Positions 22,401 through 33,929 of a DNA stretch of 60,000 nt are shown piece after piece (the stretch's first letter is position 1; every line of letters starts with the position of its first letter). The notes under the pieces were generated by a model, which was not told the origin of the DNA, did not search any database, and worked only from the letters and a program-made list of their open reading frames with translations. The translations under genes were made by a program, and so were the position numbers. Source of the DNA: Gnetum montanum (Eukaryota > Streptophyta > Gnetopsida > Gnetales > Gnetaceae); contig MNCI01022611.1 in NCBI GenBank assembly GCA_015680685.1, forward strand, positions 189,112 to 249,111. The letters are read 5' to 3'.

Positions 22401-24427
22401 TTGTGCCATTTGTAATTACAACATGACCATGGGTTAGCAATTATTATGTAACATGAAATAATTGGGGTACCTTATCTTGTTCAGAAGGTTACACCTAGCT
22501 AAGTTGTAATTATGGTTGATTTGATCAATTTTAATAATTAGTTGATTTGTATCTTAATATTAATAAGTGATTATAGTCATATTGAAGGGTGCTGGAAGGG
22601 TCAAACTCTCAAAAAGTGATGGTTTAATATCATTATATTCTTTAACCCTTTGGGGAGTCAAAAAAATTTTCAAAAAATCCTTGTCAGAAACCTTAAGGTT
22701 TATGATCCCCACAACTAAGAGCTTACCTCTAGTAGCTGCGGGATTGAAGAATGAAGTGATTTGGAGAAATAGTCAAGAAGTTATGGGATCTCGAAGGTTT
22801 GGGGCTCTGAAAAATGACAAAAATTCCTTTCTAGTTGTGTAGCAAATGATAAAAAGTTCAAAGTGCTTGGTAGTATTTATAGAATTTTTATGTTGCATTG
22901 AAGGGGCCCCATGGACAAGTCAGTTGCATCGACTAGGCCTAGTCAACGCAACTGTTGACCACTATTAACTTTGATTAAACTTTGAAAAAGATAAGGAGTT
23001 TTTGAATGAAATTGGAGTCAATGGAAGGCCTAAAAGCCATGAACATGGTGAAAATAGTAGAAGAGGATGTTGGAGTTTAGAAAATTCAAAAAAATTGAGA
23101 AAATGGTTATAGAATGAAGTTTATGAAAGTTTAAGGAGCATAGAGCTGGATGCGCAATGGGGCACATGAAAGATATGATTATGGAAATGTCCAAGGTAGG
23201 GGGGCTTAACTATTCAAACCAAGACATATGCAAGTGGATCCTCCCCATAGCAGGCACATGCCATTTTTACCCTTGCATAACCCTTAACTAAGGAGTCTGT
23301 GGACCCCATGGTCAATTAATGATTATGAAACATTAAGAACCAATCAGGAAGAATCTATCTAAGAATTCCAACATGTCAGACTAACACATTGAACATAACA
23401 TAGAAACCAGTAGTGAGGTAAGTTATGGTAGCATAGATGGATGACTGAGAAGTTGAGATGGAATACCAGATTGAGGTCATAAGAGATTCCTTGTGGAGTT
23501 TGTGTTTAAAATGACCCAAGAAGATCAATCCTTTGTCTATATCAAAAGCAACCACTTTTAGTGACTTCACATCACCACTCCAAGGTTGATCCACCACCTC
23601 AAGACACAAGAGTGCTTCCACAAAACAACCACCATTCTATAAAGAGAAGAAAAGAGAAGTAGAAAGTGAGAGAGGACCTTCAAGCATGGGTAACATGTCT
23701 TTGTAGTCTCATAACCAGTTCTTGTAGCCCATTAATTTGTCTAAGGGATGTGCTTTGAATTTCCATCATGTTTTATAAAATGGAAACCACACCATGCAAA
23801 GACTTTATTTAACTTCCTATTAGGGGTTGACTCAGAATGGTAAGAAGTCAATGAAAACACTTAAGCATCTAAGTAAGTAGAAGAGTACAAAGAGTATTGA
23901 GTTCTCTTGAAGTCAAACCCTATGCAAACCTTTGAATCCTTTCCAATTTAAAAATTACCAAGGTCACAAATTTATTAAAAATTTATTTAATGAAAGGGAC
24001 CTAAAACTTCCAAAACAAGGAAAACCATAGAGTTTGTGGATGGGTGGATGACATGGACTCACTACCTATTACATGAAAAATAAATCATGTCTTAGTCATC
24101 AGACATTAGAATTCAAAAATAGAAACAAGACAATAGTAATCAAAATATTAAGCACAACCCACCATTATTAAATAACAACATTGGCACTATTTCCTACAAT
24201 AATAAAGCACTGCTATTAGCAAAAATAATGAAAATTCACAAAAAAATAAAGTAAAATATATAAGAAAGTGTAAAATATTCAAGAAAGATAAAATATACTA
24301 ACAATGTTGTAAAGAAAAAATCGAGAAAATCAATAGAGTGAAAAATCAAAAAGAGGTAAAAATCAACAAAGTGTAAAACAAAAATGTGTAAAATAAAAAG
24401 TAAAAAATTGAGGAGCCATATGTATGG
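22400..24427 (-). other. Copy E: inner spacer, non-coding
   Basis: Resumes similarity to H with a GGTTACAC block and TAGCTAAGTTGTAATTATGG near 22490-22520, then has its own stretch to about 23150, and runs in parallel with H again (GGGGCACATGAAAG, GTGGATCCTCCCC, GAGTCTGTGGACCCCATGG, GGGTAACATGTCTTT, AACCACACCATGCAAAG). A 91-codon plus-strand frame at 22567-22842 matches nothing and runs against the element. Confidence 0.55.
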
Positions 24428-24546
24428 TTAGCATGGATGACCATCTCCCCCATGACTTGGTTGAAGAGAAGAGATGTGAAATATAAAGCATGGTTGTCCA
24501 TCTAAGGAGGTAGTAGTTGCACTGGCACTTCTTGGCTCTAGGAAAG
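24428..24546 (-). pseudogene. Copy E: Pol C-terminal tail, cut by the insertion of copy B
   Basis: The stop at 24428 closes the family tail TTSLDGQPCFIFHISSLQ and SHGGDGHPC. The frame is broken at 24547, where the LTR of copy B begins; codons further right already belong to B. The rest of E's pol was not found beyond 49725. Confidence 0.65.
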
Positions 24547-25391
24547 TGATGAAACGTAAGGTACCCCTACACCCAACCATACAAATCACTAAGGCATTTA
24601 TGCATGATTTGGTCAAATTCGGTGAACCTATAGTTATCTAGTGTAGTAGTCCTTTTAGAAAGTGAAATGGGCATTGAGAACGTTCGTTGTCTTCTTAACT
24701 ACACTTGTGAAGCTCAAGGATATGGTTTAAGTGTAATTAAGATGCATGATTTTTATCATTTTAGGTTTTATAAATTTAATCATCTACAACAATAATGAAA
24801 GGTAGAGTAATTTAGGATCTCATTTATCTACTACCTTGCTAGCTTAACACAAGTACCTATCCCATTTTCTTAGACACATCTTAAACATGCATAGCACTAC
24901 TGGGCTACCAAATGTTAAGCATTTTTGGGTTACCAAGTGCTACACGTATGCTCAAAGTGGTTGTGCTTGTGTTCAGTAACAACTAAAAATTAATTACTTA
25001 ATTAAAGTCCATTAAAGTAAAGTGCATTAAAGACAACATTAATCTATTCTCAATGTTGCAAGGATTATTGAAAGATTTTATTTTTATTCTCATCATACTA
25101 TTGTGCTCAAGTACATCAGTGTTCGAACAAAGATCCGTACACACTCAGACTCCTGCTACGAGCACTCAAAAAATATTCTAACTCTAAAGGAAACAAATTG
25201 CAAGAGCTTCAATAACTATGAAAAAATCTAATATCAAAATCGTGAGCCCAAGCTTTATATTTATAGATTAGTGTATAGCCCATGATATCAGATATCTGAC
25301 ATTGTGTCCTAGGCTTCGACATTAGATACCTGATGTCAAGGCTATGATATCAAGTACTTGATATCAGAGCATGTAAAAACATGATTCATCA
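24547..25391 (-). repeat. 3' LTR of Athila-like copy B
   Basis: 845 bp, TGATGAAACG to TTCATCA. TATA box (plus-strand TATTTATA) at 25258-25265. Three successive palindromes lie between the TATA box and the LTR tip (25282-25302, 25318-25337, 25345-25366). The LTR inserts into E's pol tail after GAAAG. No matching duplication could be found on the far side because B's 5' end is lost at the B/C junction. Confidence 0.8.
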
Positions 25392-26930
25392 TACCATCAC
25401 AATTGAATGAAAACCCATCTTCAAGTGAAGAAGAGGAGGAATAAGTTCCTTACAAAAATATTAGGAAGGTATGGCATTATTGACTAACATAAAAACTAAT
25501 TCAAATGAAACAAATAGACTTTGAGTGCCCAAATGTATGGATTTACAATATTTACAAAATTGGATGTTCATGATAAGAGAAGTGAACACCCTGGGTAAAA
25601 TTGACATCCAATGCCTCTTGGTAGCTAAAGAGTGAGGGAGGAGATTCAACGATCATGAACGATCCTTGTCATAAGGTGCTACTACATCATCCTTGGTGAA
25701 GATAGTCCTTATTACAGTCCATGCTTCCGACTACAATCATAACAAAATTGTGAATTAGTATGTAATGTGTAACACATAGTTGTTAAATACCTTGTCTCAT
25801 CGATGGTTACACTCAGCTAGGTTGTGATTGTGGTAGATTGATTCCTTTAGTAGGATTAGTGGGAAGGTTGACAAATAGGGTAAAATAGATAAGTGGTCCA
25901 TTAAATTTGAAAAATTTCTACACAAGGAAATATTTGAAGAGGGTGTAAGAATTCACAATAAAAAAAAGGAAGGTTCACTAAAAACTATTGTGAAGATGTG
26001 CACAATTGGATGCCATTGATGAGGTAAACAAAAGAATTTGATTGTAAGAGTGTCTAAGGGTAAAGAAATTAACTAACCCAAACAAACGATATGTAAGTGG
26101 GTCCTCCCCAAAGTAGGCACAAGCCTTTTATTACCCTTACATAACTTCAACCAAAGAGTCCATGAGCCCCATGGATGATTAATGGTTATTGAAGGTTAAG
26201 TACAAAAACCTGGGAGAAACTACCTAAGAATTCTGACACATTAAACCAGGACATCAAACAAGAACATGAAATCAACAGTGAGGTGAGACATGGAAAGCAT
26301 AGATGGATAAGAGAGAGAGTAGAATGAAGTTCTTGATTAAGGTCACATGAAGTCCCTTGTGGATTTTATGGTTAAATGACTTGATAGGATTCATCATTAG
26401 TCCAGACCAACACCAACCACATTTAGTAACTTTGCATTTCCTTTCTAAGACCAGTCCACCCCCTTGAGACACAAGAATACTTCCACAACACAACCACCAT
26501 TCTTTATTAGAGAAGAAAAGAGAAGTAGAAAGTAAGGAATGGCCTTAGTTAGAGAGGACCTATAGGCATGGGTAACATGTCTTTTTAGTTTCATAACTGG
26601 TGCTTCTAGCTCATTTATTGTGTCTAAGGGGTGTGCTTTGAAGTCTCATAATTTTTTGTTTTATTTTAAAATGGGAACCACACCATGTAAAGAGTTATTC
26701 AACTTCTTTTATTGGTCAACATGAAATAGTAAGAAGTCTATGAAAACACACATGCACCAAAGCAAAGTAGAAAGGAACAAAGAATACTAAATCCCCTTGA
26801 AGTCACACCCTGTTCAAACCTTTAAATCTTTTCCAATTCTAAAAGCTACCAAAGTCACAAGTTTGTTAAAGTTTCATCAATGAAAAAGGGATTGCATGTT
26901 TCCAGAACAAGAAAAACCATAGAACAAGAA
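25392..26930 (-). other. Pol-to-LTR spacer of copy B, outer part
   Basis: Parallels spacer H block by block until about 26920, where it is cut by element T. The other part resumes at 39037 after about 250-270 bases that H and E have here but B lacks, so DNA was deleted at the insertion. No coding signal. Confidence 0.65.
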
Positions 26931-29334
26931 AACCCTCTTGACTATTGAATCGTTCAAAGGCTTGACTACATGCAGAGGCTCTCTTACAATAATCTCAATA
27001 GAAGTTCTTATATGTTGTACAATAATAAAATTCACTACTAAAATGCTCTTAAGGCTTTCAAACACAAACTCTTCTATGGAAAAATTTTAATAGAAATTTT
27101 CAATCATGCAACAAGAACAATAAGAGCAATCTAAAAATCCCAAAATTATTTGCCAAGCATGATACTATTTAAACCACTAGCTAAACAATTTAAACAAAAT
27201 AAAAAATAAACATAACTCATAGGACTATGAAAAAGAGGTTGAAATGTTGTCTTTAGCAAGTCATCTTACAAGCAATCTTTCACAATGTCTTCTTACAAAT
27301 GCTCTTCCTAGAATCAAAGTGAGACCCCCAAAGTTGCTCCAAGTGAGAGCTAGTAGTGTTATGTGATCCCAAAAATGTCCCCTTTCTTCTAACCCTTGAA
27401 GCCTTTTTATAAGGTTCAAAAGGTAGTTAGGTTTCCCAAAATATCTTGGCTAACTTCTCTCCCAAGTAAGGAAGTTAGGAGATATTTCTTGCCAATCTAG
27501 TTAGGAAGTTATAACTTATACATGAAGTTAGAAGAAAATCATGCTAACGTTGGCATGTGTAAATATTACAAATATTTTATAGGCAACAACCTATATAATA
27601 ATTTTAAAAATAAATCCAGATCTCTATATTATAAGAGCTTCATACAATTGTTATTTTATTTTTATTTTATGATTTTAATTACTCGTCGTGTATAAAGCCT
27701 TAGTAATTCACTTGGGATAATTAAATTAATGCTAGGTCTTTAACAAGGGCTCCATACCATTATTGCATGTGAGAAATTTTTGAAATTATCTTTTTGCCAC
27801 TGGACCATATGAAATTGAAATTTTATTTTTGTGACTTCAATTCCATGCATTCAGGTTTTGTATTTATCTTCAGCGATGATGGTTTCTTTTGAATAAACTA
27901 TGAATCTGATTTATCAGCATCAGCTAAAACATCTCTTGGTTCTGCTGATTCAATTATGCACTTGTCTTACTGTGTCTTTGTGTCTCTGCTACTGCACTTA
28001 GTGGATTTTCACGGCAATGACGAATGCGTTGGCGTCAGGCACTACTGTTATTTTTGGTAATTTTTGATTGCAAGTTCCAGGAGAAAATGAAAATTATGAT
28101 TTACATTTCTAACTGCCTAAAATCTTTGAACTGAGTTCCTAACAGCGATGTCGTTTCTATTTTTGTCATTGTTGGTGGAATGAACTTCGTCCGTTTCTGC
28201 CCGTATTGCTCAAGGCACTCCTGGCTGCAGTGGAGCCTCGGGCACGCAACCGTGAAATTTGTTATCAAGCGAAACAACGCAGAGGTCGGTAGGATTTGGT
28301 GGCATGTGGAACAACGTAGAGGACAGTAGGGTTTGGTGGTGCGATCATGCGACCACGCCTTAGCCGTACAACGTGAATCTCCACATAAAACAAGAGCTTG
28401 CTACGCAGAATAAGAGATTGCTGATGCAGCGGCAGTGGTGGTCATCGCTGCTCATGACGTGCTGCCAGGAATACTATGGATTTAGACCTCTGTCGATGAG
28501 CACCAGGATGTTGGGAAAGCATTTTCAGATGTCGATGCCCTCACTGCCCCCATTGCTAGGGTTTCTGAAGGCACAATGGAAATTTTTTGGTGAGCGGGTC
28601 TTAGACATTGAAGCCCTGCTCCGTTCTGCAGGCGAAGCATCCAACATCCTGAATATGCATAGAATCCCTGACGTGGCCATGCAGGAAGAAGATGAGGATG
28701 ATGAAGATGATAGAGCCGTTAGTTACAATTGCTGTTCCAGTTTTTTTACCTCTACGTTCTTACATTAATTTCCTATTTAATTAATGCAGATATAAACTTG
28801 ATGGTTGTGTAGCAGTCTTCTGAGCATGAAATTCTATTACAGCCACGAAATTTTAGATGATTCATAGGAGAAATAACTTTACCCTGCAACAGACTGCTGA
28901 ATTTGCGTTGCTGCAGAGATATGCTTTCTCGAAATGAAATGGATACAAAACCAATTTTACTTGAGATGCTCTTTGATTTGCTACATATTCATATCCTATA
29001 AATGATGCATATAAAAATTGGACTTCCTCCATAATCCCGCTAGACTTTGGTTATGGAAAGCAGGCATTGAGATTATCAGGATATTCATCCGTAAAGCCTA
29101 GTGTTTCATAATATATTTATATATCTATATTGCTACCTTGTGAAATGCAATGCTCAAAGATTTATAAGCTTACTATAGGAATGGTGCTCCTATATTCTTT
29201 TTCTTAGATTAAAAGAATGCTGTTGTTAACTTATTCTTTTCCTCTCAAACTGAAATTTTTGCCACTTCTTCAAAAACTCTTAAGCAATTTTATCATGCCA
29301 ACCTATTCCATGAAAGGGCCAAAATGTGCCAACA
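26931..29334 (-). repeat. Element T: 3' LTR, truncated at its outer end
   Basis: Collinear with 36634-39036. The inner end is sharp: the LTR stops at CAACA (29334), followed by the PPT. The outer end (26931) begins in mid-LTR without TG, whereas the other copy extends about 760 bases further to about 35868, where a PBS follows. AGAACAAGAAAA occurs twice at the break (26904-26915 and 26921-26932), looking like filler DNA at a repaired deletion. Confidence 0.75.
27830..28850 (+). pseudogene. Exon-like cassette, antisense, inside the 3' LTR of T
   Basis: Decayed copy of the cassette described at 37517-38560. CpG sites kept in the other copy are often TpG or CpA here, and a TGA interrupts the first exon-like block. 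The 131-codon frame at 28373-28768 ends in the same acidic run (EEDEDDEDD). Confidence 0.45.
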
Positions 29335-29348
29335 TTTCTTCTCCCCTT
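29335..29348 (-). promoter_or_regulatory. Element T: polypurine tract
   Basis: On the minus strand AAGGGGAGAAGAAA lies directly before the LTR head TGTTGGCACATTTTGG. It sets the 3' LTR boundary and would prime plus-strand synthesis. Confidence 0.85.
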
Positions 29349-29536
29349 AAAAAGCTTAAAAAGAATTATGCAAGCCCTTTAAAAATGAATTGTACTGAAA
29401 CTTTTATTGAATTTTTACAACTGAACATACAAATCTTTTTGGAGGAAAATTCCCATCAAACATATGGTTTGATGGTATAAAAACCTCATTCCTAAAAAAA
29501 ACAACAATAAACTGTACATTATCAAGCCCTCATGGA
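29349..29536. other. Element T: short non-coding stretch between extra ORF and PPT
   Basis: AT-rich, with no useful frame on the element's strand. The plus-strand frame at 29217-29480 runs across LTR and PPT and is chance. Confidence 0.5.
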
Positions 29537-30040
29537 CTATTCTTGTGATGGGAACTGAATTGTGAGGGTCACTCTAGTAGGAATCTTCATCTCTCTAACT
29601 ATCTCATAGGCAATTTTTGACGTGATGAAGGCTGTTCTGTTGTTTTTTGGCTTGATGGAGCTTTCAACTTGTCCTTCTTGAGCTTTTTCTTTAGCAGTCT
29701 TCTCATTTTCCTTTTCAGATGAGCCCTTCTGTTCTTCCCAATTAGGTCTTTCATCTTCCTCTTGGGACACGAATGCTTCTTCCCATGACTCTTCATTGGT
29801 TGGTTGCTCTTCTTTCCTCTCTTCTTCTTTGGTGAAATCTTGATATTACCCCCAAACATTTGACTCTATCTCTAAATCTCTTGTGAGGAATGAAAATTCA
29901 TCGGACAACCAAGCCATGAAAGGACACTCTTTCAGTGGTCCACATGATCTAGCTTTCAAGTAAGCCTTTAAGACATGTTCAGGGCAACATCCCCTCACAT
30001 ATGGAATAACATGCTTTCTCATTGTTTTCCCAAAATTCAT
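29537..30040 (-). pseudogene. Element T: extra ORF downstream of integrase, one stop
   Basis: Begins MNFGKTMRKHVIPYVRGC at 30040 and runs 167 codons in one frame to 29537, broken only by TAA at 29846-29848 after ESNVWG. The first third has Cys/His and hydrophobic residues (GCCPEHVLKAYLK, then CPFMAWLSDEFSFL); the middle is strongly charged (EEDERPNWEEQKGSSEKENEK); the end reads KIAYEIVREMKIPTRVTLT. No signal peptide, membrane segment or family recognised. It lies about 420 bases after the integrase stop and about 190 before the PPT, in the slot where some plant gypsy elements carry env-like or accessory ORFs. That nothing but one nonsense change breaks it suggests it was once translated. Confidence 0.6.
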
Positions 30041-30459
30041 CTTCCTCTTTCAAATTAGCTCTCTCTAACTTTCCCTACTCAACTTGAATTGAAAGATGAT
30101 AAAATCCTAGGCAACCCAACTGTCTTTTTATAGGTGCTAGAAATTTAAAATTCCCCCAAGAGTCTTCAACCAATTTTCCCTCTTTTTAGGCATTCTAACC
30201 ATTTTTCACAATCCTCACTAAGTGGTGGATGAGTCACCTTCTCCACTTGTAGGCTTCCACTTGCCTCACTTGAAGGAAAACTATTTTCTAATTTAAATAA
30301 ATTTATCCTAAATATATTTACTATTATAACATACTATCTACTTATCTAATTATATACCAATAGCATAATTAAACATAATAATTAATACTATATTCCTAGT
30401 AATATTGGTAATATTATATCTAATAGTATATACATATGTTACTTTGTGTAAGGATATCT
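30041..30459. other. Element T: AT-rich spacer between integrase and the extra ORF
   Basis: No frame or repeat noticed; the part at 30290-30440 is very AT-rich (TAATATTAC-like runs). Confidence 0.5.
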
Positions 30460-31880
30460 TCAAGCTGCATGAAATTGTCCCAAATAATGTTTTATATGCA
30501 AAACAATATATGGAAATTGCAATTCCATGCCATCCAAAGTTGATAATTTGTAAGTATCCTTTGACAATTGCTTTGTAATTTGAAAGGGACTAATCCAGGT
30601 CGGTGTAAACTTATTAGGTTTCTTCATATTCCATAATAGGACAAGGTTCCCTATCTTGAAAGTTCTTTTCAAAGCTTTCCTATCAAACCATCTTTTAACT
30701 TGAGAGGTATTCTGTAACAAATTATCCCTTACTTTATTTACTTCAGCTTCTCTTTTAATAAGCAAGGTCATGAAACTTCTATCTTTATCAGTTTTTTCAC
30801 TATATTTTTGTACGAATTCAGAAGCTGAGCTTACATTCTTATTTGTAATTCTTGCTGGAAAACCATAAGCTAAGTTATACGCTAATGTCCCAATAGCTCT
30901 CTTGAATCTAATTCGATCTGACCATAACATAGATTATAGATAATTGATCCAATTTCCTGGATTCCCATCCATTGATTTCTTGATATAAGCGATAAGATTT
31001 TTATTGGTGGATTCTGCTAGGCCATTTCCTTGAGGATAATAGTTTGATGAGGAAAATAAGAAAATAGATTTTTCTGATTTCCACTTGATAAATTCTTCAG
31101 ATTTGAAAGCGGGTCCATTGTCTGACACTAACACTTCGGGTAGACGAAATCTACTTAGAATGTGGTCTTCTAGAAACTTAATCACATCTGATGCTGAACT
31201 TCCTCTTAGAGCCTTTGCTTCAAACCATTTAGTGAAATAATCGGTAACCATGAGAATAAACTTGTGCCTAGCTCTTGAAGGAGTAATTGTACCAATAAAA
31301 TCTAAATCCCATTGCTGAAATGGTCTATCTGCAACTACTGGCTTTAAAGGGGCTCTAGCCTTTTTAATTCTGGGCCCATGAATTTGACATTTATAGCATT
31401 TTTAAATCTTTGAACTAATGTCATGATACATGGAAGGCCAGTAATATCCATATCAAAGTATATGTTGCATAGTCGACTTAGGGGATTCATAAAATAAATT
31501 CAAATGATCATGAAATTGTTCCAAAATGAAACTAATTTGATCATTATGAACACATTCCAATAAAAGCCCTCGAAAATCCTTTCTATATAATATACCATCT
31601 TTAACAACGAATCTTTGTGCTCTTTTGAAGAAAGCTCTCCTTTGAATTGTAGTTAAATTATTTGGGATTTTCCTTGCATTAAGAAATTTGAGAATTTCAT
31701 CATACCAATTCTCTTCATAGGTGTCAAGTGTACATACTTCACTTTCTCTAGTCATTAACTTGGTTAATCCCAATCCCTTAATTGTTTTGCATATTTGTAG
31801 TGAAAATATAAAACTTTGCAACTTTACAAGTCATTTTCTTTTTTTTAATCCAATCTCATTTTGGGATAGGAATCGCTTGA
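30460..31880 (-). pseudogene. Element T: integrase
   Basis: The zinc-binding part (31600-31380) has EQFHDHLNLFYESPKS, GYYWPSMYHD and KCYKCQ: first His and both Cys remain, but the second His is Tyr (a C-to-T change). The core keeps the acidic triad: WDLDFIG near 31295, VSDNGPAF (Asp codon about 31122) and GNGLAEST (Glu codon about 31014). The C-terminal part (30930-30460) ends ITKQLSKDTYKLSTLDG and LHIKHYLGQFHAA. Three stops separate otherwise open frames (31821-31453, 31251-30934, 30930-30460). It would insert T into the genome; now inactive. Confidence 0.85.
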
Positions 31881-31899
31881 CTGCAGGTTCAATTAGCAT

Positions 31900-32400
31900 A
31901 ATGTGGACTAATGAACTTTCCAAATAACATTTAAAATGTTGAAGTGCTTTGATGACTGCAAATGCCTATTTCTCTAAGTCTGAATAGTTTAATTCTGAAC
32001 CTTTCAACTGGTACCCAAAAAATCCAATTGGTTCATCTTGACCTTCATCATCTTTTTGTGTTAGAACAACAATGATAGAATCATTCGAAGCAAAAGAATA
32101 TAACCAAAAATCTTCTTTTAGCCTAGGCTTCACCAAATATGGAGCCTCTTGTATAGAAATTTTAATTTTTGATAAAGCTTTCTCTGATTCTGGTGTTTTC
32201 TCTACTTGGACATCCTTTTTTAGCATATGGATCAAAGGTTTGGTAATTTCAGTAAACCCAGGGATGAACTTTTTCACAAAGTTTATCTTCCCAAAGAAAG
32301 ATCTAAGAGATTTCTTACTTGTGGGATGCTCAATATTTTGTACTACTGGGATTTGGGAATTGTCTATGGGAATTCCCTTTTGACATATCACATGGCCTAA
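31900..32400 (-). pseudogene. Element T: gypsy-type RNase H after RT
   Basis: Frame 32391-31966 begins in the RT connection (VVQNIEHPTSKKSLRSFFGK, then NFVKKFIPGF) and goes on to RNase H: FWLYSFASNDSIIVVLTQ, then GELNYSDLEK-like text with the catalytic Glu region. The first catalytic Asp, expected in a TDAS-like motif, lies in FASND, shifted or lost, so this domain is probably inactive, as described for the RNase H next to RT in other dual-RNase-H elements. A stop follows the Glu region. Confidence 0.75.
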
Positions 32401-32441
32401 TAAGCTTCCAGATTTAACCCCGAAGATACACTTCTTAGGAT

Positions 32442-32960
32442 TTAATGAAATACCAAACTCACGACATCTATCGAAAACTTGCTGGAGATGATTAATATGA
32501 TCTTATTTTTCTTTAAGAATATTGTAATATCATCCAAATAAACCATCACGAATTTGCCTAATAAATCCTTAAATGCTAAATCCATTGCTCTTTGGAAAGT
32601 AGCTCCAGCATTTGACAATAAAAATGGCATTCTTTGGTAAGCATAAGTTCCCCATTTGGTGATAAATGCTGTTTTGTATCTATCATTCTTATCTACCACA
32701 ATTTGATTATAACCTGAGAAACCATCTAAGAAAGAATATACTTGACAACCTGAGACTTTAATCAGCATCTCATCAATTCTTGGAAGTGGATACTTATCCT
32801 TTTTTGAGGCATCATTCAAATTTCTAAAGTCTACACAAAGCCTTATATCACCATTTTTCTTTCTCATTGGAACAAGGTTAGAAAGCCATGTCGAATATCA
32901 TACTGGATATACGTGCTTGCAACAACTTCTTGATTTCGGTTTCCATAGCTGGTTCAAATA
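32442..32960 (-). pseudogene. Element T: reverse transcriptase
   Basis: The frame from 32867 shows RKKNGDIRLCVDFRNLN, DKYPLPRIDEMLIK, YSFLDGFSGYNQI, KTAFITKWGTYAYQRMPF, NAGATFQRAMD and the intact catalytic box VMVYLDDITIF (Asp codons about 32534-32529). This is a nearly perfect gypsy RT palm. The end of the domain falls into another frame near 32445 and links to 32391. Upstream, 32880-32960 continues the RT N-terminus with a frameshift. Confidence 0.85.
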
Positions 32961-32976
32961 ATGGATTAAATTTCCT

Positions 32977-33440
32977 TTATTTTTGCTTGACTATTTTACA
33001 ACCTTCTATTAAAGGAATTTTATGTGTCATCACATCTTGCCTAAAAGCTTTAAGATCATCATAAGACCAAGCAAAATTGTCCAAATTATTTCTTAGACAT
33101 GTTAACAAGTTTTGCTTGAAACTCGAATCTCTTTCCTTTGTAACATTCAACATCTTTGGCATCCTGTCTAATCCAAAATTCACTACCTCGAAAGCTTGAC
33201 TATCTGGGTTTTGTATATCCTTTCCAGTAAGTAAATTTTTCTTGAACTCATGTTCCAAGTCAATCATCTTTTTTGGAATGAAATTAGCTTTGGAATTTGA
33301 TGATGTTTCAGGTATCACTTGACCCTCAAATTCTTGTTTGTTTTTCATAAATCTTAGTACTTGATCATCATCTTCAAATACTTGTAAATGTCTTATATTA
33401 TCTGGTATTGATGGCTAATGTTCTTCTTCAATCGTTACAT
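32977..33440 (-). CDS. Element T: linker between the extra RNase H and RT
   Basis: The frame 33348-32977 (123 codons) reads ANFIPKKMIDLEHEF, then RDSSFKQNLLTCLRNNLDNFAWSYDDL and RQDVMTHKIPL. The last two are the familiar block before gypsy RT (LL..N.D.FAW....M.G........L). It connects the two catalytic domains in one polyprotein. No break in these 123 codons. Confidence 0.7.
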
Positions 33441-33860
33441 CTTTGTAACTTTCTATTATTTGCATATCCAATGTTGAAGCTGCCTTTGCCAAATCATCTG
33501 TTATAAAATTCTCTACTTTGTTTATATGCTCTATTCGGCAATGTTGAAACTGATCTAACATCTTACAAGCAAGTTGCTTATAAGGTCTTAAGAATGAGCT
33601 CTTTACTACACAGTTACCCTTTACTTATTCACAAACTAATCTTGAGTCTCCTTTTATAGTGATTACTCTGATCTTTTTGTCTAGAGCTATGCTCATACCA
33701 ATACATAAAGCTTCATAGTCAGCTTTGTTGTTAGTACAAGGGAAAGATAGATGAATTGATTTGAGTATTTCAGGTGAATCATTCCTGAATATAACTATAC
33801 CGACTCCTGCACCTTTTGAATTACATGAACCATCAAAGTATAACTCCCATTTATCCTCAT
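33440..33860 (-). pseudogene. Element T: archaeal-type RNase H between PR and RT
   Basis: A second RNase H with all four catalytic acidic residues: ELYFDGSCNSKGAGVGI (Asp codon about 33834), NNKADYEALCIGM (Glu about 33714), IKGDSRLV (Asp about 33651), and after an in-frame TAA, VENFITDDLAKAAS (Asp about 33495). The YFDGS...GAG, NN-x-A-x-YEAL and GDS-x-LV set is that of the archaeal-like RNase H known from plant Tat-lineage elements. There I recall it after the first RNase H; here it comes before RT. It probably took over the hydrolysis function from the decayed RNase H after RT. Confidence 0.85.
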
Positions 33861-33929
33861 TCTTTGATTGTTCTTTTTCAGAACTATAATTTTCTTGGTG
33901 TACAAATTTTATTTTCAACACCTCCTTTT

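Noticed and set aside
28373-28768. A 131-codon plus-strand frame as an active host gene
   Set aside because: It lies inside T's 3' LTR and recurs in the 5' LTR. The protein-like text switches frame in the middle, so it is at best a captured, broken fragment.
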